Below, one piece after another: positions 28,015-36,595 of a stretch of DNA of 64,000 nucleotides. Numbering within the stretch: the stretch's first letter is position 1; every line of letters begins with the position of its first letter. Origin of the DNA: Gimesia chilikensis. Lineage in GTDB: Bacteria > Planctomycetota > Planctomycetia > Planctomycetales > Planctomycetaceae. The translations under genes and the position numbers were made by a program. The notes below the pieces were generated by a model, which was not told where the DNA came from, searched no databases, and saw nothing but the letters and a program-made list of their open reading frames with translations. The stretch lies in NCBI RefSeq assembly GCF_008329715.1, contig NZ_VTSR01000007.1:1-64000 (forward strand), in the 5' to 3' direction.

Positions 28015-28107
28015 GGTGGGGCCTGTGGAAATTTTGACAGACGGCCTGTAGAAATTCCAGAGCAGATTTATCCTCTGGCGTCGGAAAATGCAACTGAACG
28101 CGCCAGC

Positions 28108-29508
28108 TTAGATCAGTTCTTTGATTGGTGAACCATGAGGCAGGATAGGCATAGGGCGGCCGCTACGGTCCAGGAATTCGTGGTTCTGATCAATGCCCAT
28201 GAAGTGGTAAACGGTGGCCAGCAGGTCGTTGGGATCCAGCTTGTTGTCCTTGGCGTATTCTCCCTTGGCGGTCGTTGAGCCGATGACCTGCCCCATGGGA
28301 GCCCCACCCCCGGAGACCAGAACCGACATCGCCCCCGGCCAGTGGTCGCGGCCCGGTTGCATGACCTTGCTTTTGGTGCCGGGTTTCACATCAATCCGGG
28401 GCGTACGACCGAATTCTCCGGAGACAACCAGCAGGACTCTCTTATCCAGACCGCGAGCATAAATGTCTTCAATCAGTGCCGAGACGGCCCGGTCGAACGG
28501 CGGCATCCGCACGCTCAGGTCGTAATACAGGTCGCCGTTAATTGCGTGGATATCCCAGTTGGAATGGATGCGGTTTTTCTGGGTGCCGGGGATGTCGGGG
28601 TTGTTCATATACATCGTGACGAAGCTGGTGCCTGCTTCGACGAGCCGCCGTGCCAGGAGTGCCCGCTGGCCCCATTTGTGTCTGCCGTAACGGTCGCGGG
28701 TAGCTTCGCTCTCCTGTGACAGATCAAAAGCCTGGCGGGCTTTGTCGCTGGTGAGCATGCCCAGGGCCTGTTCGTTGATGTTATCCAGAGCCTGCATGGA
28801 ACCGTGCAGGTCGACGTCTCTGCGGAAGCTGTCAAACGATTGCAGCAGTCCCAGCCGGTCATCGAGGCGATCTTTGACACTGTTGGAAACCGAGAGGTTG
28901 GGCACTGAGTAACCCGGCGCACCCGGATTCCCGCCTACGACAAAGGGCATCGCGGATTCACCCAGGTAGGCACTGCCACCCCCGTAGGCCCGTGGAGAAC
29001 TGGCGACATAATTGGGGACGCCGACGCGACGGTGCTCGCGCATTTTGGCGACAATAGGCCCAACGGTAGGAAACTCGGAGACCGGGTTAACGCTCTGTGT
29101 TTTACGACCACTCAGAAAACGGACCGAACCACGGGCGTGTTGTGAGTCTTCATGCGAGATGGAGCGGATGATCGAAAATTTGTCCGCAACTTTCGCGTGC
29201 AGCGGAAGCAGTTCGCAGATCTCCATGCCGGGTGTCCGCGTGGCGATGGGATTGAGCTGTCCGCGATAGTCACTGGGGGCGTTGGGTTTCATGTCATACG
29301 TTTCCATATGACTGGGGCCGCCCAGCAGCCAGATGAAAATCACTGCGGTATCTTCACGGTTCCCTGCCTGGGGATTGAGTGAATTAGCCAGTACGCGCTG
29401 ACGAAGCAGGTCGGCCAGCCCCAGACCTCCCAGTGCCATGTAACCGGCCTGAAGAAAACTGCGGCGTGACATTGGGCCGGGACAGTAAACAGAACGGTCA
29501 GCACTCAT
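28108..29508 (-). CDS. DUF1501 Tat-exported protein
   Basis: A 466-aa secreted protein of the DUF1501 family, related to the alkaline phosphatase/sulfatase fold and strongly expanded in planctomycetes. The N-terminus has a twin-arginine signal ([16 protein letters not shown]). Typical family segments follow: [29 protein letters not shown] and [16 protein letters not shown]1501 genes usually sit beside a PSD1/DUF1549 cytochrome-like gene; none is present here, so this is a solitary copy. Biochemical role unproven; hydrolysis of a sulfated or phosphorylated polymer is conceivable. Confidence 0.88.
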   Translation of the reverse strand: MSADRSVYCPGPMSRRSFLQAGYMALGGLGLADLLRQRVLANSLNPQAGNREDTAVIFIWLLGGPSHMETYDMKPNAPSDYRGQLNPIATRTPGMEICELLPLHAKVADKFSIIRSISHEDSQHARGSVRFLSGRKTQSVNPVSEFPTVGPIVAKMREHRRVGVPNYVASSPRAYGGGSAYLGESAMPFVVGGNPGAPGYSVPNLSVSNSVKDRLDDRLGLLQSFDSFRRDVDLHGSMQALDNINEQALGMLTSDKARQAFDLSQESEATRDRYGRHKWGQRALLARRLVEAGTSFVTMYMNNPDIPGTQKNRIHSNWDIHAINGDLYYDLSVRMPPFDRAVSALIEDIYARGLDKRVLLVVSGEFGRTPRIDVKPGTKSKVMQPGRDHWPGAMSVLVSGGGAPMGQVIGSTTAKGEYAKDNKLDPNDLLATVYHFMGIDQNHEFLDRSGRPMPILPHGSPIKELI

Positions 29509-29870
29509 GAAGTTACCTCTGGCTTGTGGATACAGGCGGGAACGTCAATTTCTTTGGTGGGTACTTTGTGGTGTCGGGATGCAGGAATTTCACAGGATTG
29601 TTTAGATTCTAACCGTGAGCATGGATACACACAAGTAGAAATTGATGCGTTTGGCTGTTTCTCCAGACTTAATGCCTGGTCCCGTCCCCTTATCGGCGCG
29701 TAAGTTGAGCCCGACAGGGGGACCTGGAAAATTCAAAAGGATTCAGAGAGACCGGCGGGCGGATTCAGTCGTGGTGGGAGGTCGGCAGGCTGTGGTGTCA
29801 GGGTTTCGCCCGGACAGGGGCAGGAAGGCGCGGGTGCGCTTCCTCCGGCTGTCCGATGTGCGAAACCGGT
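29509..29870. other. Intergenic stretch between DUF1501 gene and csrA
   Basis: 362 bases with no convincing gene. A 106-codon plus-strand frame here runs into csrA antisense and has no Shine-Dalgarno. It must contain the DUF1501 promoter and the csrA 3' end. Confidence 0.35.
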
Positions 29871-30104
29871 TCAGGAAATCGTGCCACAAAAGGAGAGGGA
29901 AAACTGAGAATTCTCACGGTTTCCTTCCTGTGTGGTGGTTTCCTGAGTCACAGTCTGTTTGACCTGCTCAGGGCGGGAAATCTGAATTTCCCGGGGGGCG
30001 TTAATTCCCAGACGCACGGTTCCCTTGCGGGTTTCGATAATCGTAATCTGGATGTTGTCGCCAATCTGAATGGATTCGTTGACTTTGCGGGATAAGACCA
30101 ACAT
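29871..30104 (-). CDS. csrA: Carbon storage regulator CsrA
   Basis: RNA-binding translational regulator that blocks or activates translation by binding GGA motifs. The first 45 residues match the family closely ([15 protein letters not shown], then [18 protein letters not shown]). The protein is 77 aa, with a Gln/Thr-rich tail beyond the core. The ATG at 30104 has AAGGAGT upstream; the longer frame is ruled out. The leader upstream is structured and contains a hairpin with GGA motifs in its loop, suggesting autoregulation. No csrB-like RNA was found in the window. Confidence 0.95.
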   Translation of the reverse strand: MLVLSRKVNESIQIGDNIQITIIETRKGTVRLGINAPREIQISRPEQVKQTVTQETTTQEGNRENSQFSLSFCGTIS

Positions 30105-30274
30105 TGAAAGACTCCTTCTTGTAATGCGGAACAGAACGTGTTTCAAACAACTCGAACACTGCCTGGGTGGGGTACGGATGCAACTCGATCTATCTGTGGA
30201 TCGATTGTGTTCCGCTCTGTGCACCGACATACTCTGATACGTGTCGGCGTTAGAATCAGGCAACCAAAAGGACT

Positions 30275-30298
30275 ATTGAGTCAGTCGTTCGACTCAAT
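30275..30298. repeat. Inverted repeat in the csrA leader
   Basis: ATTGAGTC and GACTCAAT form a perfect 8-bp inverted repeat around an 8-base spacer, within the region expected to be the csrA 5' leader. Confidence 0.45.
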
Positions 30299-30340
30299 TC
30301 AGCAATTATTTTGCTGTCATGTGTCTCTTATATAGGAAGG

Positions 30341-30362
30341 GCTCGCTCCTCCAGCGGCGAGC
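30341..30362 (-). promoter_or_regulatory. Hairpin with GGA-containing loop upstream of csrA
   Basis: On the minus strand GCTCGC and GCGAGC pair around a 10-base loop CGCTGGAGGA. CsrA prefers GGA in hairpin loops, so this is a candidate CsrA site in its own leader, about 240 bases upstream of the csrA start. Confidence 0.4.
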
Positions 30363-30408
30363 ATGCGGCCGGCTCCTGCCGGGCAAGTAGTTGATTGCTG
30401 GCGCGAAA

Positions 30409-30435
30409 TGTATATCGGTTTGAATTTTCTTGCAA
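30409..30435 (-). promoter_or_regulatory. Candidate csrA promoter
   Basis: TTGCAA (30435-30430), a 15-base spacer and TATACA (30414-30409) on the minus strand. The spacer is short, so this is tentative; it would give a leader of about 300 bases. Confidence 0.3.
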
Positions 30436-30468
30436 GAGCAGTTTTGACTTTTTTACAAAATTGTCGAT

Positions 30469-31911
30469 TCAGGAGCCCTGCCCGACCTGCTGCAGCACGG
30501 AGTCGTCGATCGATTTCATGTTCGAAAGGATCTTCTGGTGCAGTTCATCGCGAATTTTCTGGACCTTCGGATCCTGGGACTGGATGAGATTGGTCGCTTC
30601 CTGTGGATCTGTGGTTAGATGGTAAAGCTCATCTCTTTCAGGGTTTAGGAAGTCGCGGATCAGTTTCCATTCCGGCGTGCGGTACATTCGCATGTGGGTC
30701 TGTGACTGATGCTTAGTGCTATACTCCGCGTAAAAGTCGTTGTCCCACGCTTGCTCATTTTCTTTTTTCAGCAGGGGCACAAAACTCGTGCCACGAATTG
30801 TCAGATTTGAGGGGATCGGGACCTGGGCCATCTCCAGAAGTGTCGGAAACCAGTCCAGATTCGAGACGGTACCTTGAACAACCTGTCCGGATTGGGTGAC
30901 TCCAGGCCAGAGCACAGCAGTGGGAACGCGGATGGAGTTATCGTACATGTTAGGCCGCTGCCCCTTGGGAATGTTCTTCGTGGCGGGGGGATTCTGGTTG
31001 AGCACCCAGTGTCCGTTCCCTTTGTGCCAGATGCCGTTGTGTCCCATGTTGTAGCCATGGTCGCTGGAGAAAATCACGATTGTATTCTCAGCCAGATTCA
31101 ATTGTTTCAGTGTCTTCAGCAGGCGTCCGACATTCCGGTCCACACTGGCCACGCTCGCCAGGTATTCGCGGGTCATCTGCTTAACCCGTTTCGTATTCAG
31201 ATCCGGATAGTCGGGGTTCGGAATCTGTGGATCAAGGTCTTTGAAGGGCGCCCAGTCTTCGTCGGCGACCGGCAGCCAGCGTGTGTGCGGCGCGCGGAAG
31301 TGCAGAGAAAGCAGGAACGGTTTGTCTGATTCCTGGCTGATGAAGCGAATGGCATCATCGACGAGGATGTCGGGAAGCAGGCCTTTCAGCTTTTGATCTT
31401 TGCCGTTCACTTCGAGCGTGGGATCTTTAGGCACATTGCCTCCGCTGCGAAAGCCCATGAAGTAATCGTATCCGAAGCGGGTCGGATGCTGTTGATCGAG
31501 CAGTCCCAGGTGCCATTTTCCGATCAGGCCGGTTCGGTAGCCCGCTTCATTAAGCAGTTTGACCCAGGTGATCGTATCACCTTTCAGCCCCAGTTCCGGT
31601 TCCGTGCGGGGATGCAGCCAGTCGGTGATGCCCAGTTCGCTGCCGTAGCGGCTGGTGACCAGACTGGCCCGCGAAGGACTGCAGACCGGTGTCGTTGTGA
31701 AGGAATTGACCAAGTAAGCTCCGTTCTGAAAAATCTGATCGATGTTGGGTGTCCTGGCGTGCGGGTGCCCTGATTTCCCGAGTGCCCAGGGGGCCTGATC
31801 GTCGGTAAACAGGAAAAGAATATTAGGCTGTGAGGCGGCCTGAGTCGTCTGTTGTGCGGGGCTGAGCAGGCAGCTGAGAATAATCAGAAATGAAAACAGA
31901 ACGGAGCGCAT
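30469..31911 (-). CDS. Secreted sulfatase (arylsulfatase type I)
   Basis: A 480-aa exported sulfatase that removes sulfate esters after conversion of an active-site Cys to formylglycine. A signal peptide covers about 1-26. The metal-binding TDDQAPW follows the N-terminus, and the formylglycine motif C77-S-P-S-R is intact, with SSDHGYNMGHNG and LSLHFRAPHTRW supplying other ligands. Sulfatases are highly expanded in marine planctomycetes for algal polysaccharide breakdown; the substrate here is unknown. No sulfatase-modifying enzyme gene is adjacent. Confidence 0.93.
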   Translation of the reverse strand: MRSVLFSFLIILSCLLSPAQQTTQAASQPNILFLFTDDQAPWALGKSGHPHARTPNIDQIFQNGAYLVNSFTTTPVCSPSRASLVTSRYGSELGITDWLHPRTEPELGLKGDTITWVKLLNEAGYRTGLIGKWHLGLLDQQHPTRFGYDYFMGFRSGGNVPKDPTLEVNGKDQKLKGLLPDILVDDAIRFISQESDKPFLLSLHFRAPHTRWLPVADEDWAPFKDLDPQIPNPDYPDLNTKRVKQMTREYLASVASVDRNVGRLLKTLKQLNLAENTIVIFSSDHGYNMGHNGIWHKGNGHWVLNQNPPATKNIPKGQRPNMYDNSIRVPTAVLWPGVTQSGQVVQGTVSNLDWFPTLLEMAQVPIPSNLTIRGTSFVPLLKKENEQAWDNDFYAEYSTKHQSQTHMRMYRTPEWKLIRDFLNPERDELYHLTTDPQEATNLIQSQDPKVQKIRDELHQKILSNMKSIDDSVLQQVGQGS

Positions 31912-32115
31912 AGTATCTGCCTTAAATAAACAGTTGGGGACAATTCACCGAACCAGGATTCCAGCTTGTCATTTCAGTCCAGCAACGTCAAGCGTGTTGT
32001 AAACTCCTGTCTGGAAACGGGAAAAGTACGATCTTTTTTGCATTCTGCCAGCCGGTCACATACAATCGGAGTGATTAAGTAGCTCACCCCCTTCCCCTTA
32101 CGAGGATGCCTGCCC

Positions 32116-34416
32116 ATGTTCAGACGAGTTTGCCGGGCTGAACGCGTTTTATTCCCAGCCCTGTCAGTTTTCAGTTTGACCTGTCTGCTGCTCATGCCCT
32201 CGGTCGTCACCGCGGTCGAGGAACAGCCCCTGGTGGCACCACGTCCGGAAGCACAGGCATCAGAATCGGATCCGGGGGTGTCAGCAGAAGATCTGGCGGT
32301 ACGGGCTAAAGAATCGGTCGTGTCAGTATCCTTCGCGGGACGTGACGGACAGGAAGCCGGCATGGGAACCGGATTCGTGATTGACGCCAACGGCTTGATC
32401 GCGACCAACCTGCATGTGATCGGAGAGGCACGGCCGATAACTGTGCAACTCTCAGATGGGACCAGTTATGAAGTCCAGGAAGTCTACGCCACCGATCGGC
32501 AGATGGATCTGGCGGTCTTGAAAATCGCCGTCGATAATCTCAAACCTCTTAAGCTGGCTGAGCCTGATACGCTCAAGCAGGGAGCAGAAGTGGTTGTGCT
32601 GGGGAATCCGCAGGGACTGCGTTACAGCGTGGTCAAGGGAGTCAACTCGGGTACCCGGGAAGTTGATGGTAAGCCGATGCTCCAACTGGCGATTCCCATC
32701 GAACCTGGTAACAGTGGCGGTCCGGTGCTGGATTCCCAGGGACGCGTGCAGGGAATTGTGACACTCAAGTCAGCGGTCACCCGCAACCTGGGATATGCTG
32801 TGAATGTCAGTGCTTTAAAAGGACTGCTGGAAAAGCCGAACCCCGTGCCCATCGATCGCTGGCTAACTATCGGTACTCTGGATGAGCATCTCTGGAAACC
32901 CCTGTTTGGTTCCCGCTGGCGACAGCGTGCCGGCCGAATCCAGGTGGATGGATTCGGCTCCGGTCTGGGCAGCCGTTCGTTGTGTGTCTCCCAGGAAGCA
33001 TTGCCCGAACTCCCTTACGAAGTGGCTGTGGAGGTCAAGCTGGATGATGAGTCGGGGGCTGCGGGGCTCATTTTCTATTCTGATGAAAACACAAAACACT
33101 ACGGTTTCTACCCCAGCAATAAGAGTCTGCGGATCAGCCGTTTCGACGGGCCGGATGTCTTTTTGTGGCGGGTGCTGGATGAAAAAAAGAGCAACGCGTA
33201 TCGCGAAGAGGAATGGAATCATCTGAAAGTGCGCCTGGAGAAGGATCGCATCCTCTGCTTCGTGAACGATGAAAAGGTTTTCGAGGTCAAAGACCAGCGC
33301 TATACCGAGGGGAAAGTCGGGCTGGCTAAGTTTCGTAATACGGTGGCTTCGTTCCGTGGATTCCAGATTGCTTCCGAGATCCCCCCCTACCGCCCTTCTA
33401 AGGAGACCGCACAGAAAATTCTGGATCTGACGGAAGATCTCCGCGTGGATCGTCCGCCCCAGGCAGATCTGATCGAAGCGGTGGTGAAGGAAACTGACGA
33501 GCGACGGGCGCAGCAGGCTCTACAGGAGCGGGCGCGTCTCTTACAGAAACAGGCTGAGCGTCTGAAACAGCTGGCACAGTCGATTCATGAACGCGCCGTT
33601 CGCGATGAGCTCAAGGCGATCTTCGCCAGCGATAAAAAAGAGGCGGACATTGATCTCATGGAAGCCGCTTTATTGATCGCGCGTCTGGACAATAATGAAG
33701 TGGATCCCAAAGTCTACCTCGGCCAGATGAAGAGCATGGCCAATGAGATCAACAAGACGTTACCCGAAGATGCGAATGCGAAAGCAAAGCTCAAAGCACT
33801 AAATCAGTATCTGTTCCATGAAACGGGCTTCCATGGCAGCCGCACGAACTACTACAGCCGATCCAACAGTTATATCAACGAGACGATTGAGGATCGTGAA
33901 GGGCTGCCGATTACACTTTCCGTATTGTATATGGAACTGGGACGACGCCTGGGGCTCGACATTGATGGCGTGGGGCTGCCGGGACATTTTGTGGTCCGCG
34001 TGAACTCCATTTCGGAAAAGGGAGAACTGGTGGACGTCTTCGAGGGGGGCGAACCTCTGAGTGACGAAGCCGCCAAGGTCATGATTCTCACTGCGAATGG
34101 AGGCCGCTTCGATGCTGAGTTTCTCAAGTCACAGCCCAAACGCGAAATCATCCAGCGGATGTTGCGCAATCTGTTGAATCTCGCCCGTGACGACGAAGAT
34201 GTTCAGGCCATGCTCCGCTACGTGGAGACGATGATTGCCATCGATGAGGAACTCTTGCAGGAACGCTGGCTGCGGGCAGTTTTGCGTTATCAGACGGGAC
34301 GGATTGCCGAGGCGATCGCCGATACCGATTATCTGCTGGAGAAATCACCGGAAGGCTTTGACCTCCGACGGATTCACGAATTTCGTAACTACCTGGACAC
34401 AATGCAGCAGGACTGA
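32116..34416 (+). CDS. Exported trypsin-like protease fused to LamG-like and SirB1/transglutaminase-like domains
   Basis: A 766-aa three-part protein. Residues 1-33 look like a signal peptide. A S1C trypsin-like domain follows (about 60-240) with an intact triad: H100 in ATNLHVI, D131 in MDLAVL and S200 in EPGNSGGP. Residues about 250-420 resemble a LamG/DUF1080-like beta sandwich (YEVAVEVKLDDESGAAGLIFY, ending SFRGFQIASEIPP). A helical linker (about 430-520) leads to a SirB1-type transglutaminase-like domain (about 530-680; SYINETIEDREGLPITLSVLY and VGLPGHFVVRV). The C-terminus is helical, TPR-like. No PDZ domain is present. This combination is not one I know as standard. Confidence 0.8.
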   Translation: MFRRVCRAERVLFPALSVFSLTCLLLMPSVVTAVEEQPLVAPRPEAQASESDPGVSAEDLAVRAKESVVSVSFAGRDGQEAGMGTGFVIDANGLIATNLHVIGEARPITVQLSDGTSYEVQEVYATDRQMDLAVLKIAVDNLKPLKLAEPDTLKQGAEVVVLGNPQGLRYSVVKGVNSGTREVDGKPMLQLAIPIEPGNSGGPVLDSQGRVQGIVTLKSAVTRNLGYAVNVSALKGLLEKPNPVPIDRWLTIGTLDEHLWKPLFGSRWRQRAGRIQVDGFGSGLGSRSLCVSQEALPELPYEVAVEVKLDDESGAAGLIFYSDENTKHYGFYPSNKSLRISRFDGPDVFLWRVLDEKKSNAYREEEWNHLKVRLEKDRILCFVNDEKVFEVKDQRYTEGKVGLAKFRNTVASFRGFQIASEIPPYRPSKETAQKILDLTEDLRVDRPPQADLIEAVVKETDERRAQQALQERARLLQKQAERLKQLAQSIHERAVRDELKAIFASDKKEADIDLMEAALLIARLDNNEVDPKVYLGQMKSMANEINKTLPEDANAKAKLKALNQYLFHETGFHGSRTNYYSRSNSYINETIEDREGLPITLSVLYMELGRRLGLDIDGVGLPGHFVVRVNSISEKGELVDVFEGGEPLSDEAAKVMILTANGGRFDAEFLKSQPKREIIQRMLRNLLNLARDDEDVQAMLRYVETMIAIDEELLQERWLRAVLRYQTGRIAEAIADTDYLLEKSPEGFDLRRIHEFRNYLDTMQQD

Positions 34417-34447
34417 AGCCAGGCACCTGCCTGAGGGGAGAACTGAT

Positions 34448-35467
34448 ATGAACTGGATCCGGTGCGCTCTGGCTGGTCTGGTATTATGTTGTTTTATGGT
34501 GAGCCCGTTATCAGCCAGGCATCCCCTGGCATCGCCGGGAGTTACCAGTCTGACCAACCCTCAGGTCAAATATCGCACGACCGATGCCCATTTCTTCGTA
34601 TTGAAACGCGGTAAAGTGACTGCGGTGATTGTTGATAATGCGGCCGTCGATACCAAACGGCTGCCGGGGCACCGCGCCGGCTATAATGGTCTGGCTTCAC
34701 TCAAGTATGCAGGGCAGAAAGAGAATCTGTTTGTTCCCGCGCTGGCTGGACTCAACTTTGAGCATATTCACGATGGGACGACCCGGCTGCCGGAAAAGTT
34801 TGAACCGCGCAAGTTTCCCATGCAGCTGCGGGTGATCTCCGAGGATACGGTGGAACTCTACCAGGCACCGACGCCGAACTGGAAACTGGAGAGCTGTGGT
34901 CGATACCAGATACTGGACGACGGTACGATCCAATACACGTTTGAGTGTATTCCGCATGCGGATCTGTTCAAAAATGGCTATATCGGCCTGTTCTGGGCCA
35001 GTTACATCCAGGCTCCCCAGGATCGTCGGATCCATTTTTACGGGAAGCGGAAAGAGGGAACGGATCAGGGCGAACAATTTTTACATGCCCGCACACCCGC
35101 ACATGGAGTCGACAGTACACATCCCCCTGCCGGAGCCCGGTTCTTGCCCCGCGTTGCTGTAGATTTCCCGCTGACTCTGGTCAACCACCCCTCTGCTTAT
35201 GTGTATTCGCGTCCGTGGTACTATGGTATTCGTAACAATTATGCTTATACTCAGCTATTCAGATCACAGGATCAGATCTGGTTTGCCCAGTCCCCGACCG
35301 GAGGGGGAAAGCAGAATCCCGCCTGGGATTTTCAATGGTTTATTCCGGACTATCAGCCGGGCGAAGCCTATGGTTTTATCATGCGGGCCCATTATACTCC
35401 GTGGTCTGATCGCACAACTTTAGAACAACAAATTCAAACTCACTTATCTGCCCTGAAGCAGGACTGA
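34448..35467 (+). CDS. Secreted protein of unknown function
   Basis: A 339-aa exported protein with a signal peptide ending near SARHP, then a mostly beta-rich body with aromatic-rich segments (for example YSRPWYYGIRNNYAYTQLF and PAWDFQWFIPDY). No family recognised. GGGGAG lies upstream of the ATG at 34448; the longer frame from 34235 overlaps the protease gene and is unlikely. It starts 31 bases after the protease-fusion gene stops, so the two are probably co-transcribed. Confidence 0.65.
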   Translation: MNWIRCALAGLVLCCFMVSPLSARHPLASPGVTSLTNPQVKYRTTDAHFFVLKRGKVTAVIVDNAAVDTKRLPGHRAGYNGLASLKYAGQKENLFVPALAGLNFEHIHDGTTRLPEKFEPRKFPMQLRVISEDTVELYQAPTPNWKLESCGRYQILDDGTIQYTFECIPHADLFKNGYIGLFWASYIQAPQDRRIHFYGKRKEGTDQGEQFLHARTPAHGVDSTHPPAGARFLPRVAVDFPLTLVNHPSAYVYSRPWYYGIRNNYAYTQLFRSQDQIWFAQSPTGGGKQNPAWDFQWFIPDYQPGEAYGFIMRAHYTPWSDRTTLEQQIQTHLSALKQD

Positions 35468-35549
35468 TTTCTCCCGTTTTACCTGCGGGTCCGTTGATGC
35501 CTGACATGGAAGTCAATGTTGTTAAGCAGGGGCATGGATTGTAAACACG

Positions 35550-36470
35550 ATGCGAAAAATTGGGACGCTGCCCTCAGAGCAGCAGGCGAAACTGTTCGAA
35601 GACTTTCTGCTCACAGAGGAGATCGGCGCCAACATCGATACTTCCGGTGACGAGTGGAACATCTGGATCCTGGATGAAGATCAGGTCGAACAGGCCAAGC
35701 AGGAACTGGCCGCATTCACAGAGGATCCTGGCGCAGAGAAGTACCAGGCAGCAACCCGTCAGGCGGAAGCCATTCGGGACGAACGAATCGCCCAGGCCCG
35801 GGCGGCCGTCAAACGTCAGGTGAAAGTGCGTGATACCTGGAATCAGCCTTTCACCAGTCGCTGTCCGGTAACATCCCTGCTGATCGGTGTCAGTGTGGTC
35901 GTGTTTCTGCTGATGCAAACCAATGACTACAACATCCCCATTCGCCAGGCCCTGAGTATCTGCTCATTCGAGGTATCCGGCGATATGGTGCGTTATGATA
36001 CCCGGTTGCTGGATATTCAAAAGGGTGAACTCTGGCGTCTGGTCTCCCCCATTTTTCTTCACTTTGGTCCGTTGCACATCCTGTTTAACTGCATCATGAC
36101 TTACCAGTTGGGTGGCGCAATTGAAATCAATCGGGGCAGTCTGAAACTGGCCGCGATGGTGATTCTGATCGCCGTTCCATCTAACCTGGCGCAGTACTGG
36201 TTCTCGGGCCCCATGTTCGGTGGACTGTCAGGCGTCGTTTATGGTTTGTTTGGATACATGTGGATGAAAAGCTTATACGATCCGCAATCCAGTTTTTTCA
36301 TACCACCCAACATGGTGATCATTCTGATTGGCTGGTTTTTTCTCTGCATCGCCGGCGTGGTCGGGAATGTAGCTAATTACGCACATGGCTTCGGGCTGGG
36401 GACCGGCATCGTCATCGGGCTGGTATCCACGTGGTGGCGCGAGGCTGGCAAATCAAATCGAACTGGCTGA
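35550..36470 (+). CDS. Rhomboid intramembrane protease (GlpG-like)
   Basis: A 306-aa rhomboid serine protease. A soluble N-terminal domain (about 1-95, LFEDFLLTEEIGANID) resembles that of GlpG. The membrane part has about six spans. Rhomboid hallmarks are present: WRLVSPIFLHFGPLHILFN (about 162-180), the nucleophile S227 in GGLSGVVYG, and the catalytic H279 in NYAHGFGLGTG. It cleaves transmembrane segments of unknown substrates. It begins 82 bases after the secreted-protein gene. Confidence 0.92.
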   Translation: MRKIGTLPSEQQAKLFEDFLLTEEIGANIDTSGDEWNIWILDEDQVEQAKQELAAFTEDPGAEKYQAATRQAEAIRDERIAQARAAVKRQVKVRDTWNQPFTSRCPVTSLLIGVSVVVFLLMQTNDYNIPIRQALSICSFEVSGDMVRYDTRLLDIQKGELWRLVSPIFLHFGPLHILFNCIMTYQLGGAIEINRGSLKLAAMVILIAVPSNLAQYWFSGPMFGGLSGVVYGLFGYMWMKSLYDPQSSFFIPPNMVIILIGWFFLCIAGVVGNVANYAHGFGLGTGIVIGLVSTWWREAGKSNRTG

Positions 36471-36595
36471 AATCTGCTGTCAGTGATTGTTGCTCTCCCG
36501 CCAATCGCCTATAATTTCGTAAGAGTTTGCCGACACTACTGAGTCAAGAACAACAACTAATATTGCTGAACCTCTCAAGTGGAGCGAGATATCGG

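Noticed and set aside
29642-29962. A 106-codon plus-strand frame in the gap next to csrA
   Set aside because: No Shine-Dalgarno, runs antisense into csrA, and the composition is that of a non-coding Arg-rich frame.
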